64,000 nt of DNA, taken from the NCBI GenBank assembly GCA_963823075.1, contig CAWGKE010000001.1, forward strand, positions 1 to 64,000. Reading direction: 5' to 3'. Under the pieces are notes generated by a model, which did no database searches, had not been told where the DNA came from, and worked only from the letters and a program-made list of their open reading frames with translations. The translations under genes were made by a program, and so were the position numbers. The DNA is from UBA4732 sp963823075. GTDB taxonomy: Bacteria > Planctomycetota > Planctomycetia > Gemmatales > Gemmataceae. Positions 46,206-54,389 of the stretch are shown here, one piece after another. The number at the start of each line of letters is the position of its first letter. The stretch's first letter is position 1.

Positions 46206-46541
46206 ATGGCCACAACGCCTGTCAAGCCGCCGCCGGGAGCGCCGGCGGAGACGGTGGAGGCGCGTTTCCGCCGCCTCGCCACCGTGTGGCACAGGGAAAC
46301 GGACTACCTGTCGTCCATGGAAGATGCGGAAAGCCACCCCGCGTACCAGGAGGTTATTGGACTGGGGCCCTTGGTCGTACCGTTGCTCTTGCGCGACCTT
46401 GAGGAGAACCACACGCACTGGTTCGCCGCCTTGAAAGCGATCACCGGAGCATGGCCGGCGCCGGAGTCGGCAGCCGGCGACATCCCGAAGATGGCGGAAG
46501 CCTGGCTCCGCTGGGCCAAGGACAACGGCTACCGATGGTGA
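46206..46541 (+). CDS. Conserved small protein of unknown function, first of a two-gene module
   Basis: This 111-residue cytoplasmic protein is predicted all-helical. Distinctive blocks are RFRRLATVWHRETDYLSSM, HPAYQEVIGLGPLVVPLLLRDLEE, HWFAALKAITGA and MAEAWLRWAKDNGYRW. I recall the same block order in many unrelated bacteria, always followed by a gene like the one here, but the function is not known to me. It overlaps the next start by seven bases (46535-46541). The constant pairing suggests a toxin-antitoxin-like or effector-partner relation; this is inference. Confidence 0.75.
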   Translation: MATTPVKPPPGAPAETVEARFRRLATVWHRETDYLSSMEDAESHPAYQEVIGLGPLVVPLLLRDLEENHTHWFAALKAITGAWPAPESAAGDIPKMAEAWLRWAKDNGYRW

Positions 46542-47008
46542 CGCCGCTGGAAGAAGCGTTCCCCGGGCTGGCCAAGGGCGGCTACCGCGTGACCAGCCCA
46601 CGGGACAGCGATTACAACTGCATCGCCTGGGCCGCCGGTCAGACGCGCGCCTGGTGGTGGCCCGGCCGGGATGCAAAGCGGGAATACTGGCCGGCCGGAG
46701 TGCCGCGCGAGCGAACGCGGGACGCCTTCGTGGCGGCCTTCGCTTCGCTCGGCTACGCGGTTTGCGAGGATGAGGGTCTGGAAGCGGGTTACGAGAAGGT
46801 CGCTCTGTTCGCGGACGCGACCGGCAGGCCGACGCACGCCGCCCGACAACTGTCCGGCGGCCGTTGGACCAGCAAGCTCGGTACCGCGGAAGATATCGAC
46901 CACGGGCTGTACGATCTGGAGGGAGCCATTTACGGCGCGGTGGTGCTCGTCATGAAGCGGGCTGCGCCGCCGGGGGCGGAACGAGCGGCTGTGGGGCAAC
47001 TCGGGTAG
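46535..47008 (+). CDS. Conserved protein of unknown function (NCIAWAA / THAARQL motif family, DUF7689-like)
   Basis: This 157-residue protein has the blocks RVTSPRDSDYNCIAWAAGQ, WWWPGRDAKREYWPAG, AFVAAFASLGYAVCEDEGLE, GYEKVALFAD, THAARQLSGGRWTSKLG and DIDHGLYDLEG. A conserved Cys, then His, then Asp in this order would be compatible with a papain-like fold, but that is a guess. I believe the family corresponds to DUF7689. The start overlaps the gene at 46206, so both are made together. Confidence 0.75.
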   Translation: MVTPLEEAFPGLAKGGYRVTSPRDSDYNCIAWAAGQTRAWWWPGRDAKREYWPAGVPRERTRDAFVAAFASLGYAVCEDEGLEAGYEKVALFADATGRPTHAARQLSGGRWTSKLGTAEDIDHGLYDLEGAIYGAVVLVMKRAAPPGAERAAVGQLG

Positions 47009-47118
47009 TCACAGGGCAGGGCAGCCGGCCGGACCCGCGGGGCTTTGTGCGAGATAAATGAACGACCGCTTTTACCTAAAAATGATCTGACGCCGCCATG
47101 CACCCTTCGAGGTGGCCA

Positions 47119-48006
47119 ATGAGCAACGATCAAGGACGACTATTGGACATTTCGCAGTGCGGTAATCCGGTGATCCGTGACGCCTTCCACTACTTCTGCC
47201 GCCATCTGGTCTGCCTTGGCGGCAACCTTCAAGACCTGGATGAAAAGGGCAAGGCGAAGGGCGGGATCAGGTCATTTGCCTGCTCGGCGTTCGTGCTGGT
47301 AATCCGGGACAGGTGGTTCCTCCTGACGGCGGGCCACTGCATGAAAGACATCGACTACGGCCTGAAGAACCGCCTGTTCCGGCTGGTCGATTGCTTCGTC
47401 CTGTCCGGGTTCGGGCCGAAAGTAACGACGCACCCGGTAGCGAAGGAGCCGATTTACTTCGGCTACGAGGAGACCCCGAAGGGCTACCTCGATCAGGACG
47501 GCCTGGACTTCGGCCTGCTGGATCTGGGTGGACCCGGCGACTACCTTCGGACGCACCTGGAAAAGAACGAAGTCGAGCCGGTGCGGGAAGAGAACTGGCG
47601 GGTGCCGCTCGACCTGCATTTCGACTGGTACATCATGCTGGGCTTCCCGCAAGAGTTCACGGATGTCGGGGAGCTTTCCCCGACGATGGTGTACGTGCAT
47701 AAGCTCGATGAACTGCCAGACGACGTCGAGCCGACCGAATGGCCGAGGTTCCCCGGCCGTCTCAGCGAAAACTTCTCGTTGAAAAGCCTCAAGGGGATGA
47801 GCGGCGGTCCCATTTACGGATTCAACCGCAGCTGCTCCGACCACTACTGGATAGCCGCCATCCAGAGCAGTTGGCGAGAAGACCGCAAGATCACGTTCGG
47901 CTGCCCTGTTCCTCTGCTGGCCCACCTCACGGAAGCCCTTCTATTTGGGGACCATGAAGGCAACGGTGAGGGAGGAAGCGGGGGAGAGAGCTACGGCAGG
48001 CCGTAG
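47119..48006 (+). CDS. Trypsin-like serine peptidase domain protein
   Basis: The protein has about 295 residues and no signal peptide. The chymotrypsin-fold catalytic triad is readable: His in WFLLTAGHCM (about residue 74), Asp in GLDFGLLDLG (about residue 135) and Ser in LKGMSGGPIYGF (about residue 228). It lacks any further domain and seems to act in the cytoplasm. Standalone trypsin-like proteins of this kind are frequent in bacterial accessory and defence neighbourhoods, and here it lies beside an unknown two-gene module and an IS-disrupted gene. I prefer ATG 47119 to 47098. Confidence 0.75.
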   Translation: MSNDQGRLLDISQCGNPVIRDAFHYFCRHLVCLGGNLQDLDEKGKAKGGIRSFACSAFVLVIRDRWFLLTAGHCMKDIDYGLKNRLFRLVDCFVLSGFGPKVTTHPVAKEPIYFGYEETPKGYLDQDGLDFGLLDLGGPGDYLRTHLEKNEVEPVREENWRVPLDLHFDWYIMLGFPQEFTDVGELSPTMVYVHKLDELPDDVEPTEWPRFPGRLSENFSLKSLKGMSGGPIYGFNRSCSDHYWIAAIQSSWREDRKITFGCPVPLLAHLTEALLFGDHEGNGEGGSGGESYGRP

Positions 48007-48419
48007 CGCGAACCTCGACCTGTTTGTCCGCGGCTCCCCCACGGGTATGCTCGACCCGTGTACAGGGTACCGAAAACGGGACTAGGATAAATGGTGTCAG
48101 TTCATTTTAATAGTAGAAATATAAACTGAATTGCGCCGCCATGCCAGTCGGCGTGAGCCGCTGACAGGCCGCTCCCCAAATTCCCCCGTTCCCTCCCGCC
48201 CATCGATCGTGCTATGCTCCCATTCGGAACAATGTGCCGGAGACCCACGCCCATGCGACGGACGGATGTGTCCAACAGCGAAGCGGCCATCCTCAGCCGC
48301 GTGATCCAGCCCGACCGCGACGGGTTGTCCGCGGCGGCGGCGCGGGCCCTCCTGAAGCTCGAATTCACCGCCGACGACCGGGGGCGAATGCACGAACTCG
48401 CGGTCAAGAACCAGGCTAA

Positions 48420-49727
48420 GGACGCCCGAAACAATAACTTGAGCAAGTGTCAGTTGGGCGCAATGGTGTAGTTCCAATCGCCGTGGAAGTCGGCCTTGGT
48501 GATCTGAAGGGATGCCATCTCTTCGTCACTCACCTTGGCTCCTGTCTCATAGCAGTTGGTGTCCAGCGCCGCCTGAACTTCGAGTCCCGCTTCGGTGGTG
48601 GTATGGGCAATCAGGCTTACGATCACCTCATGGCTCACCAGCGGTCGTCCCCGCCAGTTCTGCGTGATGTGGCAGAACAGCCGGTGTTCGATCTTGTTCC
48701 ACTTGCTCGTCCCCGGCGGCAGGTGGCTCACGCTCAGCGGCAGCCCGACGGCGTCGGCCAGCCCTTGCAACGCCATCTTCCACAGCCGCGACCGACTGCC
48801 GTTGCTCCCCCCGCCGTCCGCCGTGATCAGCAACTTCCGGGCGCGTGGGAACCTCTTGGCGCCCATCCCTGCCCACCAGCGCCGCAGCGTCTCGGCCGCG
48901 AACCGCGCCGTGTCGTGGTCGATGCCCACGCTCACCCAACCCTGGTTGTGGGTCAGGTCGTAGACCCCGTAGGGAATCGCCTTGCCCAGAGCCGGATCTT
49001 GGAAGTCGTGGACCCGGACCTCTTGCGGCTGGCCTTTGGGCCGCCACTCCCGGCCGCCGTTCTTGAAATCCCCGACCAATTCCTTCTTCTTGGTGTCCAC
49101 CGACACCACCGGCTGCCCCTGGCACTGGAACAGCCGCACCCGGTCGTTGATGTACTCGAACTGGGCGTTGCGATCCGGGTGCGCCGACCCCTCACGGGTC
49201 TTGCGGTTGGACTGGAGGCTGTAGCCCGCCTCGTACAGCAGCTTGGCCACGGTTCGGTCGCTGACCGCGTGCCCCTGCCGGTGCAACTCCTCGGCCAGCT
49301 TCGCTGTGCTCTTGCACGTCCAGCGCAAGGGCGATTCGGGGTGCCCCCGCGTCACCGGCTCGACCAAGGCCTCCAGCGCCTCTGCCAGACCGGGGTCGGT
49401 CTCGGTCAGCGGTTTGCGCCCGCCGCCCGGTCGCCGCACCCGCGGGCTGGGAGGAACGGGCGTGGTCTGCCGCGACCGCTCGCCGATCTCCGCAATGCCG
49501 GCGGCAATGGTATTGCGCGACAGCCCGGTGGCGCTGGCAACCGCCGAGACGCCACCCCAGCCCAGGGCGAGAGCTTCCGTGGCAGCCCACTGGCGACGGA
49601 GACGCTCGTCCATGATCGGCTGAAGAGTTCCATACTTGGTCCGCAGTCCTTGGAGGATGGTTGCATCGTGCATCCTCACAGACTACGAACTCAGAAAAAC
49701 TTGCTCAAGTTGTTCTTTCGGGCGTCC
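48420..49727 (-). mobile_element. ISAzo13-family insertion sequence, 1308 bp
   Basis: The ends are GGACGCCCGAAACAATAACT (from 48420) and, reverse complemented, GGACGCCCGAAAGAACAACT (ending 49727). The terminal repeats extend to about 29 bp with 27 matches. TAA is present on both sides (48417-48419 and 49728-49730), a probable 3-bp target duplication. The single transposase on the minus strand is intact. Confidence 0.88.
48450..49679 (-). CDS. ISAzo13-family transposase
   Basis: This 409-residue DDE transposase shows an N-terminal helix-turn-helix (GGVSAVASATGLSRNTIAAG, residues about 42-61), a basic RRPGGGRKPL segment and a second DNA-binding region (LRWTCKSTAKLAEELHRQGH). The catalytic core has D in VSVDTKKKELVGDFKNGGREW, D in LLITADGGGSNGSR and E in SKWNKIEHRLFCHI. 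These strings are characteristic of ISAzo13 elements, common in planctomycetes. It is full-length and starts 20 bases inside the right inverted repeat, so it is probably active. Confidence 0.92.
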   Translation of the reverse strand: MRMHDATILQGLRTKYGTLQPIMDERLRRQWAATEALALGWGGVSAVASATGLSRNTIAAGIAEIGERSRQTTPVPPSPRVRRPGGGRKPLTETDPGLAEALEALVEPVTRGHPESPLRWTCKSTAKLAEELHRQGHAVSDRTVAKLLYEAGYSLQSNRKTREGSAHPDRNAQFEYINDRVRLFQCQGQPVVSVDTKKKELVGDFKNGGREWRPKGQPQEVRVHDFQDPALGKAIPYGVYDLTHNQGWVSVGIDHDTARFAAETLRRWWAGMGAKRFPRARKLLITADGGGSNGSRSRLWKMALQGLADAVGLPLSVSHLPPGTSKWNKIEHRLFCHITQNWRGRPLVSHEVIVSLIAHTTTEAGLEVQAALDTNCYETGAKVSDEEMASLQITKADFHGDWNYTIAPN

Positions 49728-49849
49728 TAACGAACTCACCGCGGCCGAACGCCGCGAGTAGGACGATTACATCCGCGTTGGTCGATTGCTCGATCTGCTC
49801 GCGGCCAAGGGCCGCCTCTCCCTAAAGAACCGCGGCAACGGCGCCTGAC

Positions 49850-50011
49850 TTCACGGACGAAGAACTGACGCAACTCGTCTGGCGCCGTGCCCGGCACAGG
49901 TGCGAATACCGCCAGCCGCATCAGGATTCCAGCCGGGTCCCGTTCGAGATCGACCACAATCATCGCCCGGAAGCAGGGCGGCCAGACGCCTCTATAGTTC
50001 CGCCCCCTTGA
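49850..50011 (+). pseudogene. HNH endonuclease remnant
   Basis: The 54-codon frame reads ELTQLVWRRARHRCEYRQ, then SSRVPFEIDHNHRPEAGRP and a stop. It matches the first part of HNH proteins in which a CEYC zinc knuckle leads to PFEIDHI. The second knuckle cysteine is lost and everything after the EIDH motif is missing. It directly follows the split small gene, its usual upstream partner. Confidence 0.65.
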
Positions 50012-50100
50012 CGCCCCGTGCCAACCCCCCTACCATAATCTTTTATTTTTCCGCCGCCGGCGCGTCCGTGGCGCGGCCGGCCCCGAGTGAACCGACGACG

Positions 50101-50976
50101 ATGGACGACGCCATTCGCAAGGCCGAGGCCCTCATCGAGGCCGGCAGCTACATCCGGATGTTCCGCGATAAGCTGACGGTCCTCAAGCTGGGCGGCAGCG
50201 CGATGGAAGACCCGGCCGCCCTCGAGGCCACCCTCCAGGACGTGGTCTTCATGGAGACGGTCGGCCTGCGTCCCGTCCTCGTCCACGGCGGCGGCAAGGC
50301 TATCGACCGCGCCATGGCCTCGGCCGGTTTGCAACCGCGCAAGATCCAGGGCCGGCGCGTCACCGACGACGCCGCGCTGGAAATCGTCGTCCGCATCCTG
50401 ACCCAGGAATCCGACGGCCTCGTCGAACAGATCCGTCTGCTCGGCGGTCAGGCGTTGCCGCTTTTCGACCGCGGCTTGCAGTGCCTGTTCGGCGAACGGC
50501 TGACGCTGCCCGGCCCGGAAGGCCGGGCGCTCGACCTGGGCCACGTCGGCCGCGTCACCGGAGTCAACGCCGCCCTCCTCGAAGCCCTCGGCGCCGGCGG
50601 CGTCGTGCCCGTCATCCCGTCGCTGGCCCAGACGAAGGACGGCCGCTGGCTCAACGTCAACGCCGACACCGCCGCCGCCGCCGTCGCCGCTCACCTGCGG
50701 GCCGAGAAGCTCGTCTTCCTCACCGACACGCCCGGCGTTCTCCTCGACCGCAAAGACCCGTCCTCTCTCCAGACCAGTCTCAACGCCTCGCGCTGCCGCC
50801 AGCTGATCGCCGAGGGAGTCATCGACTCCGGCATGATCCCCAAGGTCGAGGCCTGTCTCGACAGCCTCCGCGGCGGCGTCCGCAAGACCCACATGATCGA
50901 CGGCCGACTGAGGCATTCTCTCCTCCTCGAAATCTACACCGACCGCGGCGTCGGCACCGAGATCGTTCTTGAATGA
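50101..50976 (+). CDS. argB: Acetylglutamate kinase
   Basis: ArgB phosphorylates N-acetylglutamate with ATP, the second step of arginine synthesis. The 291-residue protein has the amino-acid kinase blocks LTVLKLGGSAM (about residue 25), LVHGGGKAIDRAM (about residue 60), LGHVGRVTGVNAALLEAL, LNVNADTAAAAVA, FLTDTPGVLLD and the C-terminal GGVRKTHMIDGR. It is the first gene of an argB-argD-argF row on one strand. The leader of about 90 bases holds an A/T patch (TAATCTTTTATTTTT, 50035-50049), a possible promoter. Confidence 0.95.
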   Translation: MDDAIRKAEALIEAGSYIRMFRDKLTVLKLGGSAMEDPAALEATLQDVVFMETVGLRPVLVHGGGKAIDRAMASAGLQPRKIQGRRVTDDAALEIVVRILTQESDGLVEQIRLLGGQALPLFDRGLQCLFGERLTLPGPEGRALDLGHVGRVTGVNAALLEALGAGGVVPVIPSLAQTKDGRWLNVNADTAAAAVAAHLRAEKLVFLTDTPGVLLDRKDPSSLQTSLNASRCRQLIAEGVIDSGMIPKVEACLDSLRGGVRKTHMIDGRLRHSLLLEIYTDRGVGTEIVLE

Positions 50977-51060
50977 CAGGAGTCAGGAGTCAGGAGTCAG
51001 GGGTCAAAGAGAAGCGGCGCCGGTTTCCTCTGACCCCTGACTCCTGACTCCTGACCCCTT
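50977..51060. repeat. Hairpin of tandem CAGGAGT heptamers between argB and argD
   Basis: The left arm 50977-51006 has three and a half copies of the heptamer CAGGAGT ending in CAGGGGTCA. The right arm 51031-51060 is its reverse complement with one mismatch over 28 bp. The spacer is 24 bases. It starts directly after the argB stop and ends 10 bases before the argD ATG. It could form a strong stem in the message and set the argB/argD ratio. Confidence 0.85.
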
Positions 51061-51070
51061 GGGGAAAGAC

Positions 51071-52252
51071 ATGAACCCGGCCACCTTCGACCTCTATCAG
51101 CGGTACGTCATTCCCAACTACACGCGCTATCCGGTTTGTCTGGTGCGCGGCGAGGGATCGCATGTCTGGGACGACGAAGGCAATCGCTACCTCGACTTTT
51201 TCCCCGGCTGGGGCTGCAACCTCCTCGGCCACTGTCCGCCGCGCGTCGTCGAGGCGGTGCGCGAGCAGGTCGGTCGGCTCATCCATGTGCCCAATACCTG
51301 GCACACCGAGCCGCAGGGGAAGCTCGCCCAGGCGCTCGCCGAGCGCACCGGCTGGGGCGGTCAGAGTTTCTTCTGCAACAGCGGAGCGGAGGCCAACGAG
51401 GCGGCCATCAAGGTCGCGCGCCTCAACGGCAAACCGGGCCGTTACAAGATCGTCACCATGTTCAACGGCTTCCACGGCCGCACCTACGGCGCCCTCAGCG
51501 CGACGGCCCAGCCTAAATACCATCAGGGCCTGGAGCCGCTCCTGGCCGGTTTCTCTTACGTCCCGTTCGGCGATCTCGACGCCGCGGCGAAACTCATCGA
51601 CTCCGAAACGTGCGCCATTCTCGTCGAGCCGATCCAGGGCGAGGGCGGGATCAACCTGCCGCCGGCCGGCTACCTCGAAGGGCTGCGCGAGCTGTCCGAC
51701 CGCCACAAGCTGATGCTGATCTTCGACGAGGTGCAGGCCGGCATGGGCCGCACCGGGCGATGGTTCTCCTACCAGCACGGCGGCGTCCTGCCCGACGCGA
51801 TCACTCTGGCGAAAGCGCTGGCCGGCGGCGTGGCGTGCGGCGCCCTGATCGCCCGGCCGGAGTTCGCCGCCAAGCTGCGGCCCGGCACGCACGCGGCCAC
51901 GTTCGGCGGCAATCCCCTGGCCTGCGCCGCCGCTTTGGCCACGATCGAGACGATCGAATCGGACGGCCTGCTGGCCCGCGGCGTCGAGATCGGCGAGCAC
52001 TTCCGCCGTCGCTTCGAGGCATTGCGCGGCCGCTGCCCGTTCGTCCGCGAGGTGCGCGTCAAAGGCTGCATGGTCGGCGTCGAGCTGTCCATCGACGGCG
52101 CCCCGATCGTGCAGAAGTGCCTGGAACGGCGGCTGCTGATCAACTGCACGCATTCCACCGTGTTGCGCCTGCTGCCGGCCCTCACGCTCAGCGACGCCGA
52201 GGTGGACGAGGGCTGCGACATCCTGGAGGAAGCAGTCGGCAGGCATTCGTAG
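51071..52252 (+). CDS. argD: Acetylornithine aminotransferase
   Basis: ArgD is a PLP enzyme that makes N-acetylornithine from the semialdehyde and glutamate. The 393-residue protein shows the class III aminotransferase blocks YLDFFPGWGCNLLGH, FFCNSGAEANEAAIKVARL, NGFHGRTYGALSATAQPKYH, the PLP-aspartate in LIFDEVQAGMGRTG and the Schiff-base lysine in ITLAKALAGG. HAATFGGNPLACAAA binds phosphate. The start is ATG 51071, preceded by GGGGAAAG. Acetylornithine specificity is supported by its place between argB and argF. Confidence 0.94.
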   Translation: MNPATFDLYQRYVIPNYTRYPVCLVRGEGSHVWDDEGNRYLDFFPGWGCNLLGHCPPRVVEAVREQVGRLIHVPNTWHTEPQGKLAQALAERTGWGGQSFFCNSGAEANEAAIKVARLNGKPGRYKIVTMFNGFHGRTYGALSATAQPKYHQGLEPLLAGFSYVPFGDLDAAAKLIDSETCAILVEPIQGEGGINLPPAGYLEGLRELSDRHKLMLIFDEVQAGMGRTGRWFSYQHGGVLPDAITLAKALAGGVACGALIARPEFAAKLRPGTHAATFGGNPLACAAALATIETIESDGLLARGVEIGEHFRRRFEALRGRCPFVREVRVKGCMVGVELSIDGAPIVQKCLERRLLINCTHSTVLRLLPALTLSDAEVDEGCDILEEAVGRHS

Positions 52253-52268
52253 GGTTGCTCCTCTGCTT

Positions 52269-52297
52269 CTCGTTCCCAAGCAGAGCTTGGGAACGAG
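52269..52297. repeat. Short perfect hairpin (CTCGTTCCCAAGC family)
   Basis: CTCGTTCCCAAGC (52269-52281) pairs perfectly with 52285-52297 around the loop AGA. This 13-bp stem is a REP-type element that I recall as widespread in planctomycete and cyanobacterial spacers. It lies between argD and argF. Confidence 0.8.
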
Positions 52298-52348
52298 GGC
52301 GACGAGGGCGACGGCTTGGCTTGGCGATATGCATTATGGACCAATGAC

Positions 52349-53260
52349 ATGCGACATTTTCTCGACCTGTCGGATTTGGATACGAATGAACTCCATCACG
52401 TCCTGGCGGAGGCCGCCCGGATGAAGGCCGCGTTCCAGGGCGGCGACCGGACGCCGCTCTTGCCCGGCCGCGTCCTCGGCCTGGTCTTCGAGAAGCCGTC
52501 GCTGCGCACGCGCGTCAGCTTCGAGGCGGGCATGGCCCAGCTCGGCGGCCGCAGCATCTTCCTCGGCGCCAGCGACGGCGCCATCGGCCAGCGCGAGAGC
52601 GTCGCTGACTTCGCCCGCACCCTCAGCGAGTACGTGGACGTTGTCGCCCTGCGCGTTTTCAGCCACCGCACCCTGGAGGAGTTCGTCGCCCACTCGCGCA
52701 TCCCCGTCGTCAACGCCCTGTCCGACCAGGCCCACCCCTGCCAGGCGCTCGCCGACCTCCTCACCATTCAGGAAGTATTCGGCTCCGTCAAGGGGCGAAC
52801 TGTCGTCTTCGTCGGCGACGGCAACAACGTGGCACGGTCGCTGGCGCTGGCCTGCGGCAAGGCCGGGGCGCGGTTCGTCCTGTCGGCGCCGGAGGGATAC
52901 CGCTTCGAGGAGTCGTTCTTGCAAGAGTTCGGCCGCCAGGCGCCCGGCGCGGCGCTGACGCAGGACGGCGACCCGGGCCGCGCCGCCGCCGCCGCCGACG
53001 TGATCTACACCGACGTCTGGACGAGCATGGGCCAGGAGGCGGAGCGCGAGAAGCGGCTGCGGCAGTTCGCCGGCTATCAGGTGGATGCGGCGCTGATGGC
53101 GAAGGCGCCGAAGCACGCCCGGCTGATGCACTGCCTGCCGGCCCACCGCGGCGAGGAGGTCAGCGCCGACGCGATCGACGGCGACCGCAGCGTCGTGTTC
53201 CAGCAGGCCGGCAACCGGATGCACGCCCAGAAGGCGGTGCTGACGTGGCTGCTGGCGTGA
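52349..53260 (+). CDS. argF: Ornithine carbamoyltransferase
   Basis: ArgF joins carbamoyl phosphate to ornithine to make citrulline. The 303-residue protein has the carbamoyl-phosphate loop FEKPSLRTRVSFE (usual S-x-R-T-R), VVALRVFSHRTLEE, the HPCQALADLLT motif, VFVGDGNNVARSLA and the C-terminal ornithine loop LMHCLPAHRGEEV. FQQAGNRMHAQKAVL closes the fold. It is third in the row argB-argD-argF. ATG 52349 is chosen because MRHFLDLSDL is the usual N-terminus; the upstream ATG at 52344 is in another frame. Confidence 0.95.
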   Translation: MRHFLDLSDLDTNELHHVLAEAARMKAAFQGGDRTPLLPGRVLGLVFEKPSLRTRVSFEAGMAQLGGRSIFLGASDGAIGQRESVADFARTLSEYVDVVALRVFSHRTLEEFVAHSRIPVVNALSDQAHPCQALADLLTIQEVFGSVKGRTVVFVGDGNNVARSLALACGKAGARFVLSAPEGYRFEESFLQEFGRQAPGAALTQDGDPGRAAAAADVIYTDVWTSMGQEAEREKRLRQFAGYQVDAALMAKAPKHARLMHCLPAHRGEEVSADAIDGDRSVVFQQAGNRMHAQKAVLTWLLA

Positions 53261-53275
53261 GGCGAGGTCCTCGGC

Positions 53276-53641
53276 ATGTCCCGGTCGCCGTCCGACCTCG
53301 CCGCACCGTTGCCGAGGATCCGCGGCACACAAATCGGCTTGAAGAAACCGTGGCTGGTCGATCAAATCAAGGCCGACATGCGCCACGGCCGTTACGCCTA
53401 CGAAGAACCCAGAGGCCAGATCGGCGGGGTGCGCGACCGGCGCGGATGCTATCATGTGGTGGAAGGACATCATCGGATGGCGTCGGCCCTGGAAATCTAT
53501 GACGAGACGGGCGACCAACGGCACATCCGCGACTTGCTGCGCCACGGCCGTTGGGACCCGCGGGACCGCCGCCCCCTTTTCAGCCGGCCGATGCCGTCTC
53601 GGAGTTGGTGGGGCGCCTTTCGGAACTGGATCGGGCTGTGA
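53276..53641 (+). CDS. ParB/sulfiredoxin-like domain protein of unknown function
   Basis: This 121-residue protein has a ParB-type nucleotide-binding signature, GCYHVVEGHHRMASALEIYDETGD (residues about 57-80). The E-G-H-H-R-M string corresponds to the GxHR box of ParB and sulfiredoxin folds. After it come a short basic helix (HIRDLLRHGRWDPRDRR) and a tryptophan-rich end. It starts 15 bases after argF. I know similar proteins in planctomycetes only as hypothetical; no partner suggests a role. Confidence 0.65.
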   Translation: MSRSPSDLAAPLPRIRGTQIGLKKPWLVDQIKADMRHGRYAYEEPRGQIGGVRDRRGCYHVVEGHHRMASALEIYDETGDQRHIRDLLRHGRWDPRDRRPLFSRPMPSRSWWGAFRNWIGL

Positions 53642-53654
53642 GGGGAGGAGAGTC

Positions 53655-54278
53655 ATGGCGGACTTGCGGCTGGTCTGCACGGGTGCCCGAGCGGGGACGC
53701 TCTTCCTTCCTCCGTTCCAACTTCGCCTTGGCGAACTGGTCTGTCTGCACCTGCCGCACCCCCTGCCGGACGAGTCCGAGGACGATCTGGTCCGAGCCCT
53801 CACCGGCCAACAGGGGGTAAATGGACTGCGCCTTTACGGACGGGTGCTTTCTGCGTTCCCCGCAAGTGACGACCGAAACGGTTTCCTCCGGTTGCTCCGA
53901 CCCTTGCGGGCGACGGCGTGGCTGCGCCGGATGGGAGGCCTGTCTCCGAAGGAGGCGAGTGCGGTCTTGCGACGCCTTTGCCTGGAGCGCGACTGGCTCT
54001 TGACCCAGCTGGCCGGAAACCCAAGAACCTTGCTCGGCCTGGAAGCCGCCTGGGCTGCCGGTGCGGAAGCAATCATTTTCCGCACATGCGGAATCGACTA
54101 TTCTGGGAAGCAGACCGCCTATGCCGCCGTCGTTTCACGACTCGCTGACTGTCCGGCGATTCACCTGTCCCGGTTCTTCTTTCAAAACGGTCAGGCGATC
54201 CGAGACTGTGTTCCCGGCGCCCGGTGCATCGACCTGACCCGCCTTTCCGCGGCGCCCCGCCCCGCGGAATCGGCTTGA
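53655..54278 (+). CDS. Conserved protein of unknown function, possibly a degenerate ABC-ATPase-like fold
   Basis: This 207-residue protein follows AGGGGAGGAG, a strong ribosome binding site. The arrangement of LFLPPFQLRLGELVCLHLPHP, then LRLYGRVLSAF, then LAGNPRTLLGLEAAWAAGAEAIIFRTCGID recalls an ABC-transporter ATPase (start strand, Q-loop region, signature helix to Walker B). The Walker A GxxGxGKS and the catalytic Glu are both absent, so it could not hydrolyse ATP in the normal way. This reading is tentative. It stands between the ParB-like gene and the gene at 54390, all on the plus strand. Confidence 0.6.
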   Translation: MADLRLVCTGARAGTLFLPPFQLRLGELVCLHLPHPLPDESEDDLVRALTGQQGVNGLRLYGRVLSAFPASDDRNGFLRLLRPLRATAWLRRMGGLSPKEASAVLRRLCLERDWLLTQLAGNPRTLLGLEAAWAAGAEAIIFRTCGIDYSGKQTAYAAVVSRLADCPAIHLSRFFFQNGQAIRDCVPGARCIDLTRLSAAPRPAESA

Positions 54279-54389
54279 GGCGAGCAACCCCTGCGTCCCG
54301 GCGGCCGACGCGAGGACGACCCCGGCGTCTTCCGTGCAAAAGGTGAGCTACATTTGCATACCCCACACCTCTCCGCGAAGGACCAGGCC

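Larger units (their letters stand above)
48253..49848 (+). pseudogene. Small conserved protein gene split by an ISAzo13 element and carrying a nonsense codon
   Basis: Joining 48253-48419 to 49731-49848 (removing the IS and one TAA) gives SEAAILSRVIQPDRDGLSA, then RMHELAVKNQANELTAAERRE, a TAG stop (49759-49761), and then DDYIRVGRLLDLLAAKGRLSL. I recall this as a small planctomycete protein (about 85-90 residues) that precedes HNH endonuclease genes, and an HNH remnant does follow here. The TAG replaces what is usually Leu or Tyr. The gene is therefore broken twice. Confidence 0.75.

Noticed and set aside
45918..46676. A 252-codon minus-strand frame across the queD downstream spacer
   Set aside because: Runs antisense into two conserved genes and has no motif; arginine-rich shadow composition.
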